Source of the DNA: Nonomuraea maritima
Lineage (GTDB): Bacteria; Actinomycetota; Actinomycetes; Streptosporangiales; Streptosporangiaceae
Direction: 5' to 3'
Length of the DNA stretch: 64,000 bases
Assembly: GCF_900100395.1 (NCBI RefSeq)
Contig: NZ_FNFB01000003.1
Span: 62,001-126,000, forward strand
The translations under genes and the position numbers were made by a program. Positions 8,894 through 17,615 of this stretch are shown in pieces (positions within the stretch are counted from its first letter, which is position 1; each line of letters opens with the position of its first letter). The notes below the pieces were generated by a model. That model had not been told where the DNA came from. It saw only the letters and a program-made list of their open reading frames with translations, and searched no databases.

Positions 8894-10372
8894 GTGCCCA
8901 TGGACCTGGTGTCACGCGCCGAGTGGAACGCGCGCGCGCCGCTCGGCGACTACACCCAGCTCGAACTCGTCAAAGGCGTGAAAGTCCACTACACGGGCGG
9001 CAAGGTCGACCCCGGCATCACCGCCGACCACGACGGCTGCGTGAGCCTCGTCCGGTCCATCCAGGCGTACCACATGGACGTCAACGGCTGGGTCGACATC
9101 GGCTACTGCGTCGACGAGCAGACCGAGATCCTCACCCGTGACGGCTGGAAGACCTACCGCGAGCTGCGGGCCGGCGACATCGCGCTCACCCTCGACCACG
9201 TCACGGGCCTGTCGCGGTGGCAGCCCGTCCTCGAGGTGTGCGTCTTCCCCGCGAGGCGGCGGCAGATGGTCCGGATGGACGGCCCCGGCCACTCCTCCCT
9301 GACCACCGCCCACCACCGCTGGCCGGTCGAGCGCCCGTGGCGTGCCGGAGCCGAACGGCTGTGGGTGACCACCGAGACCATCGCCCCCGGCGACCGCATC
9401 CAGGTCGCCGCCCCTTGCGCCGACCTGCCCGCGGAACCGAAGTGGTCCGACGCCTTCGTCGAGCTGGTCGCCTGGCGCTCCGCCGAAAGGACGTCCGAAG
9501 GCCGGGCCCTGTCACCGCGCGTCCGTGCCGCCCTGCACAGCCTGCTCGGCCCGTCGGGATCGGCAGCGGCCCTGCACGACGTGCTCGGCCCGTCCGGGTC
9601 GGCAGAGGCCGGGGGCGGCCACGCCGAGCTGCCGGCCGCCGTGGCGGGCGAGCTGAACGCGGCCTCGCCTGGCGGGGTGCCGGGCCACGCCTTCCTGCTG
9701 GCCCTGACGCGGGCCCAGCTCGCCCTGTTCGTCGAGACCTCCCTGGCGGCGGCCGGCCGTGCCGCGTTCGCGCGGAAAGAGGTGGCGGAGGCGTTCATGT
9801 TCGCGGTGCTGCTGTCGGGCTCGGGGGCGTCGCTGCGCCACGACACCGGTACGGGCCTGTGGCAGGTGACGACCCGGCGCCGCCACCATGTCACGCCACG
9901 CCCGGCCGCGCGGGACGCGACCGCCGCCGTCGGGCCGCGCCCGGCCGCGGGCCATGCGACCGGCGCCGTCACGATCCGCGAGGAGCCGTACGACGGCGAG
10001 ATCTGGTGCCCGCGCACCCCCGACCAGAGCTGGCTGGCCCGTCGCGACGGCACCGTCTACTTCACCGGCAACACGGCGGTCGCCTGCCCGCACCGCAAGG
10101 TGTTCGAGGGGCGGTGGCTGCACCACCTGCCCGCCGCCAACGGCCCCGGCCTCAACTCCCACCACTACGCCGTACTCGGCCTGGTGGGCGAGTCCGGCCT
10201 GGTCACGCCGCCCGACGGCCTCCTGCACGGCATCCTCGACGCGGTCGACCACCTGCGTGAAGACGGTTTCGCGGGCAAAGAGATCAAGGGGCACCGCGAC
10301 GGCTACGCCACCGAGTGCCCCGGTGGTCCCCTCTACGCCTGGGTCCGGCACGGCGCGCCCCGTCCCGGCTAG
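8894..10372 (+). CDS. Peptidoglycan-recognition N-acetylmuramoyl-L-alanine amidase, interrupted by an intein
   Basis: The 492-codon frame encodes a PGRP/amidase-2 type zinc amidase split by an intein at residues 72-393. Exteins (1-71 and 394-492) join to a 170-residue protein reading ...GWVDIGY-TAVACPHRKVFEGRW..., which matches the continuous family sequence. Zinc/active-site candidates: His32 in KVHYTGG, the His residues in NSHHYAVLG, and KGHRDGYATECPG near the C-terminus. The enzyme should cleave the MurNAc-L-Ala bond. Start is GTG 8894 with GGAGAG upstream; ATG 8900 is in frame. No signal peptide is seen, so export route or an intracellular role is unclear. Confidence 0.92.
   Translation: MPMDLVSRAEWNARAPLGDYTQLELVKGVKVHYTGGKVDPGITADHDGCVSLVRSIQAYHMDVNGWVDIGYCVDEQTEILTRDGWKTYRELRAGDIALTLDHVTGLSRWQPVLEVCVFPARRRQMVRMDGPGHSSLTTAHHRWPVERPWRAGAERLWVTTETIAPGDRIQVAAPCADLPAEPKWSDAFVELVAWRSAERTSEGRALSPRVRAALHSLLGPSGSAAALHDVLGPSGSAEAGGGHAELPAAVAGELNAASPGGVPGHAFLLALTRAQLALFVETSLAAAGRAAFARKEVAEAFMFAVLLSGSGASLRHDTGTGLWQVTTRRRHHVTPRPAARDATAAVGPRPAAGHATGAVTIREEPYDGEIWCPRTPDQSWLARRDGTVYFTGNTAVACPHRKVFEGRWLHHLPAANGPGLNSHHYAVLGLVGESGLVTPPDGLLHGILDAVDHLREDGFAGKEIKGHRDGYATECPGGPLYAWVRHGAPRPG
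9533..9610 (+). repeat. 39-bp tandem duplication inside the intein
   Basis: Two adjacent 39-bp units (9533-9571, 9572-9610) encode LHSLLGPSGSAAA and LHDVLGPSGSAEA. The duplication lies in the decayed endonuclease part, where insertions are tolerated. Confidence 0.85.
9896..9973 (+). repeat. Second 39-bp tandem duplication inside the intein
   Basis: Two units (9896-9934, 9935-9973) encode PRPAARDATAAVG and PRPAAGHATGAVT, just before the C-terminal splicing blocks. Same 13-codon period as the first duplication but unrelated sequence. Confidence 0.8.
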
Positions 10373-10418
10373 AGCCCGGGGTTAGTGGCGCGACGGGCTA
10401 CCGCCTAGTATCCGAATC

Positions 10419-12158
10419 ATGGAACTGGCAGCGGGGTTCGCGTCCACAACGCGCGACGACTGGCGCGCGCTGGCGCTGGAGGTCCTGCGCAAGTCGGGCG
10501 TAGCGGCGGGCTCACCGGAGGAGGCGCTGTCGCGCACCACCTACGACGGGCTGACCGTCGCGCCCCTCTACGACCTCGACGACCTGCCCGGTGACCCCGG
10601 CCTGCCCGGAGCTCCCCCCTACGTGCGCGGGTCGCGTACCGCCGCCGGATGGGACGTCCGCCAGCGGCACGCCGTCGCCGACCCCGAAGCGGTGCTCGCC
10701 GACCTGGAGAACGGCGTCACCTCGCTCTGGCTGGTCGTCGGCGACGGCGCGATCCCGGTCGAGTCGCTGCCCACCGTCATGAAGGACGTCCTCCTCGACC
10801 TCGCGCCCGTCGTCCTGGAGGCCGGGCGGGCGACCGCGCCGGCCGCGCAGGCCCTGTTCGAGCTGGCCGCCGCCCGCGGCGTCGCGCCCACCGGCAACCT
10901 CGGCGCCTCCTGCGTCCACGGGCCCGCCGCGGCCGAGCTGGCGGCCCGCTGCGCGGCCGACTTCCCGGGGCTGCGTGCCGTGACCGTCGACGCGACGCCG
11001 TACCACGACGCCGGCGCGGCCGACGCCGAGGAGCTGGGCTGCTCGATCGCGCGGGGCGTCGCCGAGCTGCGGGCGCTCACCGGCGCGGGACTGTCCGCCG
11101 AGCAGGCGTTCGGGCAGATCGACTTCCGGTACGCCGCCACCGCCGACCAGTTCGCCACCATCGCCAAGCTGCGCGCCGCCCGCCGCCTGTGGGCCAGGGT
11201 CGCCGAGGTGTGCGGCGTCCCCGAGGCCGGCGCGCAACGCCAGCACGCCGTCACCAGCTCGGCCATGATGACCGCGCGCGACCCCTGGGTGAACATGCTG
11301 CGCACCACCGTCGCCTGCTTCGCCGCCGGCGTCGGAGGGGCGGACGCGGTGACCGTCCAGCCGTTCGACGCCTGCCTCGGGCTGCCGGACGACTTCGCCC
11401 GCCGCATCGCCCGCAACACCCAGTCGCTGCTGCTGGAGGAGTCGTCACTCGGACGGGTGATCGACCCCGCCGGCGGCTCCTTCTACGTCGAGCGCCGCAC
11501 CGCCGACCTCGCAGAATCAGCGTGGGCCTGGTTTCAGGAGATCGAGGCGGCGGGAGGCATCGACCGGGCGGCCGACCTGGTGGCCGGGCGCGTCGCCGCC
11601 GCCCGGGCCCGCCGCGACGACGACATCGCCCACCGCAGGCTGCCGATCACCGGGGTCAGCGAGTTCGCCGACCCGCGCGAGAAGCCCGTCCGCCGCCGTC
11701 CCGCCCCCGTCCCGCAGGCGGGCGAGCTGCCGCGGGTGCGCTACGCCGAGCCGTACGAACGGCTGCGCGACCTCGCCGACGCCCGGCCCGAACGGCCGAC
11801 GGTGTTCCTGGCCACCATCGGGCCGCTCGCCGCGCACACCGCGCGGGCGACGTTCGCCGCCAACCTCTTCCAGGCGGGCGGGCTGGCCGTCGAGACCGCC
11901 GGGCCGGGCGCCGATCCCGAGCAGATCGCCACCGCCTTCGCCGTCAGCGGCTCGACCGTCGCCTGCCTGTGCTCCTCCGACCAGCTCTACGACCGGCACG
12001 CCGCCGAGGTCGCCGCCGCCCTGCGCAAGGCGGGCGCCCGCAAGGTGTGGCTGGCGGGCAGAGGGCAGTACGACGGTGTGGACGGCAACATCCACGCCGG
12101 TTGCGACGCGCTCGCCGTGCTCCGCGAGACCTTCGACGACCTGGAGGTGGGCCGATGA
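10419..12158 (+). CDS. mutA: Methylmalonyl-CoA mutase small subunit
   Basis: 579 residues, homologous to the large subunit but without the DxHxxG cobalamin motif, as expected for the non-catalytic subunit of the heterodimer. Mutase-type signatures: [54 protein letters not shown]. With MutB it interconverts (R)-methylmalonyl-CoA and succinyl-CoA for propionate catabolism and for extender-unit supply. The ATG at 10419 is closely preceded by TAGTATC promoter-like sequence. Its stop overlaps the mutB start (ATGA). Confidence 0.95.
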   Translation: MELAAGFASTTRDDWRALALEVLRKSGVAAGSPEEALSRTTYDGLTVAPLYDLDDLPGDPGLPGAPPYVRGSRTAAGWDVRQRHAVADPEAVLADLENGVTSLWLVVGDGAIPVESLPTVMKDVLLDLAPVVLEAGRATAPAAQALFELAAARGVAPTGNLGASCVHGPAAAELAARCAADFPGLRAVTVDATPYHDAGAADAEELGCSIARGVAELRALTGAGLSAEQAFGQIDFRYAATADQFATIAKLRAARRLWARVAEVCGVPEAGAQRQHAVTSSAMMTARDPWVNMLRTTVACFAAGVGGADAVTVQPFDACLGLPDDFARRIARNTQSLLLEESSLGRVIDPAGGSFYVERRTADLAESAWAWFQEIEAAGGIDRAADLVAGRVAAARARRDDDIAHRRLPITGVSEFADPREKPVRRRPAPVPQAGELPRVRYAEPYERLRDLADARPERPTVFLATIGPLAAHTARATFAANLFQAGGLAVETAGPGADPEQIATAFAVSGSTVACLCSSDQLYDRHAAEVAAALRKAGARKVWLAGRGQYDGVDGNIHAGCDALAVLRETFDDLEVGR

Positions 12159-14299
12159 TCCCCGACTTCTCCGGCATCCCGCTGCACGACGGGTCCGCCA
12201 CGGGGGACGCGCCCCGGCCGCAGGGCGAGGCGTGGGAGACACCCGAGGGCATCGAGGTCAAGCCGCTCTACACGGCCGCCGACCTCGAGGGTCTCGACTT
12301 CCTGCGCACGTACCCCGGGGTCGCCCCCTACCTGCGCGGACCGTACCCGACCATGTACGTCAACCAGCCGTGGACCATCCGCCAGTACGCGGGCTTCTCC
12401 ACCGCCGAAGACTCCAACGCCTTCTACCGCCGCAACCTCGCCGCCGGGCAGAAGGGCCTGTCGGTGGCTTTCGACCTGGCCACCCATCGGGGTTACGACT
12501 CCGACCACCCGAGGGTCGCGGGCGATGTCGGCATGGCCGGGGTGGCGATCGACTCGATCTACGACATGCGGCAGCTGTTCGACGGCATCCCGCTCGACCG
12601 CATGTCGGTGTCCATGACCATGAACGGCGCCGTGCTGCCCGTGCTGGCGATGTACATCGTGGCGGCCGAGGAGCAGGGCGTCGCGCCGGAGCAGCTCGCG
12701 GGGACCATCCAGAACGACATCCTCAAGGAGTTCATGGTCCGCAACACCTACATCTATCCTCCGGCGCCGTCCATGCGGATAATTTCGGATATTTTCGCTT
12801 ATACGAGCGAGAAGATGCCGAAATTCAATTCGATCAGCATTTCTGGCTATCACATCCAGGAAGCCGGGGCCACGTGCGACCTGGAGCTCGCGTACACGCT
12901 CGCCGACGGCGTCGAGTACCTGCGCGCCGGTGTCGCCACGGGTCTCGACATCGACCGCTTCGCGCCGCGCCTGTCGTTCTTCTGGTGCATCGGCATGAAC
13001 TTCTTCATGGAGGTCGCCAAGCTGCGGGCCGCGCGGCTGCTGTGGGCCAGGCTCGTGTCCGGGTTCGGCGCGAAGAACCCGAAGTCGCTGAGCCTGCGGA
13101 CGCACAGCCAGACCTCCGGCTGGTCGCTCACCGCGCAGGACGTCTACAACAACGTCGTCCGCACCTGCGTCGAGGCCATGGCCGCCACCCAGGGCCACAC
13201 CCAGTCGCTGCACACCAACGCCCTCGACGAGGCGCTCGCCCTGCCGACCGATTTCTCCGCCCGCATCGCCCGCAACACGCAGCTGCTGCTGCAGCAGGAG
13301 TCCGGCACCACGCACGTGATCGACCCCTGGGGCGGCTCCTTCTATGTCGAGCGCCTCACCCACGACCTCGCCGAACGCGCCTGGGCGCACATCCAGGAGG
13401 TCGAGGAGGCCGGGGGCATGGCCAAGGCCATCGAGGCGGGGCTGCCGAAGCTGCGCATCGAAGAGGCCGCGGCCCGCGCCCAGGCCCGCATCGACTCCGG
13501 CAGGCAGCCGGTTATCGGGGTGAACAAGTACCGCGCCGCCGGAGACGAGACCGTCGAGGTGCTCAAGGTCGACAACAGCGCCGTACGCGCCCGGCAGCTC
13601 GACAAGCTCGCCCGGCTCAGGGCCGAACGCGACGGCGAGGCCGTGCGGCGCGCGCTCGACGCGCTCGCCAGGGCGGCCGCCCACCCGCGAGCCGGTCTCG
13701 AGCACAACCTGCTCAAGCTGTCCGTCGACGCCGCCCGCGCCAAGGCCACGGTCGGCGAGATCTCCGACGCGCTGGAACGCGTGTTCGGCAGGCACGCCGA
13801 GCAGGTGCGTACGATCACGGGTGTGTACCGCGACGAGTCGGGTCCCGCCGAGAACATCGAACGCGTCCGCCGGGCGTGCGCCGACTTCGAGCGCGCCGAA
13901 GGCAGGCGGCCGCGCATCCTGGTCGCCAAGATGGGTCAGGACGGCCACGACCGCGGCCAGAAGGTGATCGCCACCGCGTTCGCCGACCTGGGCTTCGACG
14001 TCGACGTCGGCCCGCTGTTCCAGACGCCTGAGGAGGTGGCCCGGCAGGCCGTCGAGGCCGACGTGCACATCGTCGGCGTCTCGTCGCTGGCAGCCGGGCA
14101 CCTGACGCTGGTGCCGGCGCTGCGCCGCGCCCTTGCCGACCTCGACGCGGACGACACCATGATCGTGGTGGGCGGCGTCATCCCGCCGGGCGACCACGAC
14201 GAGCTGCGCGCGGCAGGGGCCGCGGCCATCTTCCCGCCGGGGACGGTGATCGCCGACGCCGCCCTCGACCTGCTGCAGCAGCTCGAGAAGCGGCGCTAG
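12155..14299 (+). CDS. mutB: Methylmalonyl-CoA mutase large (catalytic) subunit
   Basis: 714 residues. The N-terminal TIM barrel includes [20 protein letters not shown] and the substrate-binding TMNGAVLP; the C-terminal cobalamin domain has GQDGHDRG with the cobalt-ligating His598. Adenosylcobalamin-dependent. Translation is coupled to mutA by ATGA. A patch at about 12779-12852 ([20 protein letters not shown]) uses A/T-ending codons and is near 40 percent GC, unlike the rest of the gene. The TAG stop shares the CTAG at 14296-14299 with the stop of the convergent kinase-like gene. Confidence 0.97.
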   Translation: MIPDFSGIPLHDGSATGDAPRPQGEAWETPEGIEVKPLYTAADLEGLDFLRTYPGVAPYLRGPYPTMYVNQPWTIRQYAGFSTAEDSNAFYRRNLAAGQKGLSVAFDLATHRGYDSDHPRVAGDVGMAGVAIDSIYDMRQLFDGIPLDRMSVSMTMNGAVLPVLAMYIVAAEEQGVAPEQLAGTIQNDILKEFMVRNTYIYPPAPSMRIISDIFAYTSEKMPKFNSISISGYHIQEAGATCDLELAYTLADGVEYLRAGVATGLDIDRFAPRLSFFWCIGMNFFMEVAKLRAARLLWARLVSGFGAKNPKSLSLRTHSQTSGWSLTAQDVYNNVVRTCVEAMAATQGHTQSLHTNALDEALALPTDFSARIARNTQLLLQQESGTTHVIDPWGGSFYVERLTHDLAERAWAHIQEVEEAGGMAKAIEAGLPKLRIEEAAARAQARIDSGRQPVIGVNKYRAAGDETVEVLKVDNSAVRARQLDKLARLRAERDGEAVRRALDALARAAAHPRAGLEHNLLKLSVDAARAKATVGEISDALERVFGRHAEQVRTITGVYRDESGPAENIERVRRACADFERAEGRRPRILVAKMGQDGHDRGQKVIATAFADLGFDVDVGPLFQTPEEVARQAVEADVHIVGVSSLAAGHLTLVPALRRALADLDADDTMIVVGGVIPPGDHDELRAAGAAAIFPPGTVIADAALDLLQQLEKRR

Positions 14300-16263
14300 C
14301 TCTCGCACATCGTGACGGTGATCGTCCGCTGGACGACGGCGGGGGCGGTGATCCGCAGGCTGACCTCGTGGGTGCCGCCCGTGCCGCGCAGGGTCTGCGG
14401 CGCGATCAGGTAGCGGCGGCCGTTCTCCGCGACGAGCGCGGACGAGCGGCCGATGGGCGCGCCATCGACGACCCAGGTGTAGTGCAACGCCGTCGCGCCC
14501 CCGTTCCGCCGCACCAGCGCCCGCAGCGTCACCTCACCCCCACTCCAGCACCCACCGGCCCTGACCCCCTCCGGCCGCAGATAGACGACCGCGAGCCCAC
14601 CATCGGCGGCGGTGGAGGAGGCAGTGCCCCGCCTGCCGGACGACTCGCCGGCACCACCGTCGAAGGCTCCATCGGAACGCCCGGTCGACGCCCTGGTGGA
14701 GCCCCTGCCGGACGGTTCGGCAGACGACTCGGGGGACGGCACCGTGTCGGGCGTCGCCGGCGTCAACCACCAGATGGCCCCGCCGAGAACGACGACCACC
14801 ACCCCGGCCAACACCGCCACGACCACCGTCAACACCCGCCTCCGCCCCCCGCCGTCACCGCCGCCCTGGCCGAACGCGGGCACGGCCGGGTGCTCGCCCC
14901 GGCTCTCTCCGGTCCGTAGGGGGTCGCCACCGCCGCCTGCCTCCGTGGCGCGACCGTGCTCCTGGCCCGTCGCGAAGGGGACAGGACCGTCCCGACCTGC
15001 CGCGATCGCGGAGGGCCCGCCTGCTCTCGCTTCGTCGCCGGGGTCATGGTGAGGTGCGGTGGCAGTGGGGCCGGTGGGCGGCAACGCACTGTCCTGGCCT
15101 GCTGCGAACGCGGAGGGTCCGCCTGCTCTCATCTCGCCGGTGCCGTCGTGGTGGGGCCAGGCGGCAGGTGCCGGTGAGGTGTGGTGGTGGGTGAGGGGAG
15201 GCGGGGTCGGTACCGCTTCCAACGGTGACGCGTTCGGGTGTGCGAAGACAGGGTGCTGCCCGGTCTTCGCCGGGCGTGCGAAGTCCCCGTGGGGGGCGTC
15301 CCACTCCTCTGTTTCCTGTGCAGCGGCGTGGGCGAAGACGTCGGGCTCGGCCTGCGCCGGCGGAGCGGTCGCGGGCATCTGTGCGGGAGGCGCGGGGTGC
15401 AGCGTGGGGGCGTCCCAGGCGCGGTCGGGGGTGCGTTCCCAGTCGGGTGCGGCGGGCGGGGGAGTGGGGCGGCGGGCGGAGGCCGTCAGCCGCAGGACGA
15501 CGTCGCGCATCCCAGGGCGCGCGGCGGGATCCTTGGCCAGGCAGGCCGCCACCACCTCGCGCAGCGCCCGCGGCAGGTCGCCGAGGCGCGGCTCGTCGTG
15601 CAGGACGCGGTGGATCACGGCCGACGGCGCGTCGTCACCGAAGGGCGGCGTCCCGGTCGCCGCGAACACCAGCACCGCCCCCCACGAGAACACGTCCGCC
15701 GCCGCGCCCGCCGCCGCCCCCACCGCCGGCCCCGCAACCTGCTCGGGCGCCGCGTAGGCGAGCGTCCCCGCGAGCTGCTCGGGTGGGTGGGGTGGTGTCA
15801 GGCAGTGGAGGAGGGTGAAGTCGGTGAGGCGGGGGCCGTCCGCGGCGAGGAGGACGTTCGTGGGAGTGAGGGATCCGTGGACCAAGCCTGCGCGGTGGAC
15901 GGCGGTCAGTGCGGTCGCGGTCACCACGGCGAGGTGCCGCAGGTCATCCCCGGTCAGGCGGCCGGACTGCCGCAGGGACGGGCCGTCCACGTACTCCGAG
16001 ACGATGTACGCCCGCCCCTCCGTCGAGGCGTCGAGGACCCGGGCCACCCCGTACGGCTCCACCGTGCGGGCGGCGGCGACCGCCGCGGCGAGCCGGTCGC
16101 CCGCGACCAGCCCTTCGTGCAGCACCTTGACGGCGACGAGGGCTCCGGTGCGCGTCCTGCCGAGGTAGACGACCCCGCGCCCGCCCGCACCGAGCCGCCC
16201 GGCCAGCCGGTACGGCCCCACCGCCGCGGGGTCGCCCGCGCGGAGGGGTTCGACATGGGGCAT
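14296..16263 (-). CDS. Serine/threonine protein kinase-like membrane protein (probable pseudokinase)
   Basis: 655 residues. The N-terminal kinase fold (1-270) keeps the glycine loop GRLGAGGRG and the VAVK lysine (Lys46). The catalytic loop is HGSLTPTN instead of HRDLKPxN: Asp is replaced by Ser131 and Lys by Thr. DFG is DFT (148-150). Phosphotransfer is therefore doubtful. A Pro/Ala/Gly-rich linker with repeated AGGPSA-type units (270-470) leads to one membrane helix (about 474-501) and an outside domain (502-655) with two cysteines (572, 653). Such proteins may act as nucleotide-dependent scaffolds. AGGAGT lies 9 bases before ATG 16263. Divergent from meaB, convergent with mutB. Confidence 0.85.
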   Translation of the reverse strand: MPHVEPLRAGDPAAVGPYRLAGRLGAGGRGVVYLGRTRTGALVAVKVLHEGLVAGDRLAAAVAAARTVEPYGVARVLDASTEGRAYIVSEYVDGPSLRQSGRLTGDDLRHLAVVTATALTAVHRAGLVHGSLTPTNVLLAADGPRLTDFTLLHCLTPPHPPEQLAGTLAYAAPEQVAGPAVGAAAGAAADVFSWGAVLVFAATGTPPFGDDAPSAVIHRVLHDEPRLGDLPRALREVVAACLAKDPAARPGMRDVVLRLTASARRPTPPPAAPDWERTPDRAWDAPTLHPAPPAQMPATAPPAQAEPDVFAHAAAQETEEWDAPHGDFARPAKTGQHPVFAHPNASPLEAVPTPPPLTHHHTSPAPAAWPHHDGTGEMRAGGPSAFAAGQDSALPPTGPTATAPHHDPGDEARAGGPSAIAAGRDGPVPFATGQEHGRATEAGGGGDPLRTGESRGEHPAVPAFGQGGGDGGGRRRVLTVVVAVLAGVVVVVLGGAIWWLTPATPDTVPSPESSAEPSGRGSTRASTGRSDGAFDGGAGESSGRRGTASSTAADGGLAVVYLRPEGVRAGGCWSGGEVTLRALVRRNGGATALHYTWVVDGAPIGRSSALVAENGRRYLIAPQTLRGTGGTHEVSLRITAPAVVQRTITVTMCES

Positions 16264-16318
16264 GGGGGGAGTGACTCCTGTGACCGCTGTGATCAGAACT
16301 CCAGCACCTTAACGGCAA

Positions 16319-16348
16319 TTGACAGGACTTGTCAGAAGTTATGCTGAT
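16319..16348 (+). promoter_or_regulatory. Putative meaB promoter with two palindromes
   Basis: TTGACA (16319-16324) and TATGCT (16340-16345) stand 15 bp apart, slightly short spacing. TGACA-ggact-TGTCA is an inverted repeat overlapping the -35, and GCTGATCAGC is a perfect 10-bp palindrome at the -10. This places transcription start near 16352, which supports GTG 16374 over ATG 16341 as the meaB start. Confidence 0.5.
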
Positions 16349-16373
16349 CAGCACTGAAGAAAGGGGTCGGCGG

Positions 16374-17333
16374 GTGCGCTCGCTGGAGGACTACGCCCAG
16401 GGTGTGCGGACGGGCTCCCGTACGTGGATCGCCCGTGCCATCACGCTGGTCGAGTCGACCCGGCCCGACCACATGGAGCTGGCCCAGCGCCTGCTCGTCG
16501 AGCTCACCCCGCTCGCCGGGCACGCGAGGAGGGTCGGGATCTCGGGTGTCCCTGGCGTCGGGAAGTCGACGTTCATCGACGCTCTCGGCACCCACCTGAC
16601 CGAGCAGGGCCACCGGGTGGCGGTGCTGGCCGTCGACCCGTCCTCCACCAGGACGGGCGGCAGCATCCTCGGCGACAAGACCCGCATGGCCCGGCTGGCG
16701 ACCGACCCCGCGGCGTTCATCCGCCCGTCACCGACCTCCGGCACGCTCGGCGGCGTCGCGAAGGCGACACGGGAGGCGATGGTCGTGGTCGAGGCGGCCG
16801 GGTTCGACATCGTGCTGGTCGAGACGGTCGGCGTGGGCCAGTCGGAGACCGCGGTGGCCGACATGGTCGACACCTTCCTGCTGCTCACCCTGGCCCGTAC
16901 CGGCGACCAGCTGCAGGGCATCAAGAAGGGCGTGCTGGAGCTGGCCGACGTCGTCGCGGTCAACAAGGCCGACGGAGAGTACGCGACGGCCGCCAAGAAG
17001 GCCGCCCGCGAGCTGGCGGGGGCGCTGCGCATGCTGCGTTCCGACTCCGTCCCGCCGCCGGTGCTCACCTGCAGCGCGCTGACCGGCGAGGGGCTGGAGA
17101 ACGTCTGGCGCCACGTGCTGGCCCACCAGGACGGGCTCGACGTGGCGGCCAAGCGCCGCGCCCAGCAGGTCGGCTGGACGTGGACGCTGGTCCGCGACCG
17201 CCTGCTCGCCGAGCTGCGCCACGACGCGCGCGTGGCGGAGATCACCGAGGAGGTCGAGCGGGAGGTCCTGGAGGGCAAGCTCACCCCGGCCCTCGCCGCC
17301 GACCGCATCCTCTCGGCCTTCAAGCGGCCCTGA
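16374..17333 (+). CDS. meaB: Methylmalonyl-CoA mutase-associated GTPase MeaB
   Basis: 319 residues of the MeaB/ArgK G3E GTPase family, which loads and protects the adenosylcobalamin cofactor of methylmalonyl-CoA mutase. Walker A is SGVPGVGKST; DPSSTRTGGSILGDKTRM (switch region) and VNKADG (guanine specificity) are present. It lies 2 kb from mutAB on the same strand but is separated by the opposite-strand kinase-like gene. GTG 16374 has AAGGGG at 7-base spacing; longer in-frame starts exist at ATG 16341 and TTG 16329. Confidence 0.95.
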   Translation: MRSLEDYAQGVRTGSRTWIARAITLVESTRPDHMELAQRLLVELTPLAGHARRVGISGVPGVGKSTFIDALGTHLTEQGHRVAVLAVDPSSTRTGGSILGDKTRMARLATDPAAFIRPSPTSGTLGGVAKATREAMVVVEAAGFDIVLVETVGVGQSETAVADMVDTFLLLTLARTGDQLQGIKKGVLELADVVAVNKADGEYATAAKKAARELAGALRMLRSDSVPPPVLTCSALTGEGLENVWRHVLAHQDGLDVAAKRRAQQVGWTWTLVRDRLLAELRHDARVAEITEEVEREVLEGKLTPALAADRILSAFKRP

Positions 17334-17368
17334 CCCGACCGCATCCAGCCGGCCTTCGCGGCCCTGAC
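17301..17368 (+). repeat. Imperfect direct duplication of the meaB 3' end
   Basis: 17301-17334 and 17337-17368 are near copies: both begin GACCGCATCC and end GCGGCCCTGAC. The first contains the last codons and stop of meaB. It looks like a slippage duplication. Confidence 0.75.
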
Positions 17369-17615
17369 TCGTTCTGTGGGCTCGCAAACACCCCCGACCC
17401 GGACGTACCGCCTCTCCGTCCGGTACTCTCCGCCCGCGAGGCGTTACGGTCTGTCGTGAATCGGGCTTCGCGCATGGCGAGGGCAGCATCGGAACCCCAG
17501 CGGTGCAGATACGCCTCCCCGAGTGGAAACATCCCTCACCCCGCCCTCGGAGCGGTCATGGAAAGCGGCGTGATCCATGTCACTATGGCGCGCAACCGAG
17601 GTGGGGAGAGCACAG
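17369..17615. other. Intergenic region upstream of the CehA/McbA-like gene
   Basis: No supported gene. Includes CGTACCGCC and CCGGTACTCT near 17402-17430, and AT-poor sequence up to the GGGGAGAG ribosome binding site before ATG 17616. No clear promoter was identified. Confidence 0.4.

Larger units (their letters stand above)
9107..10072 (+). other. Intein (322 residues) inside the amidase gene
   Basis: Block A starts at Cys1 (CVDEQTEILTRDGWKTY, codon at 9107). Block B is SSLTTAHHRW with the TxxH histidine. Block F is EPYDGEIWC and block G is GTVYFTGN followed by Thr as the +1 extein residue (10073). The residue before the terminal Asn is Gly, not His. The length exceeds a minimal intein (~140), and the middle looks like a decayed LAGLIDADG endonuclease: VELVAWRSAERTSEGR near the start, and AAAGRA where a second acidic active-site motif would be expected. 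Splicing ability is inferred from intact A, B, F and G blocks. Confidence 0.92.

Noticed and set aside
11987-14308. 773-codon minus-strand frame opposite mutAB
   Set aside because: No protein-like motifs, entirely antisense to well-recognised mutase genes.
16341-16373. N-terminal extension of MeaB from ATG 16341
   Set aside because: This codon overlaps the predicted -10 box, and GTG 16374 has a better ribosome binding site.
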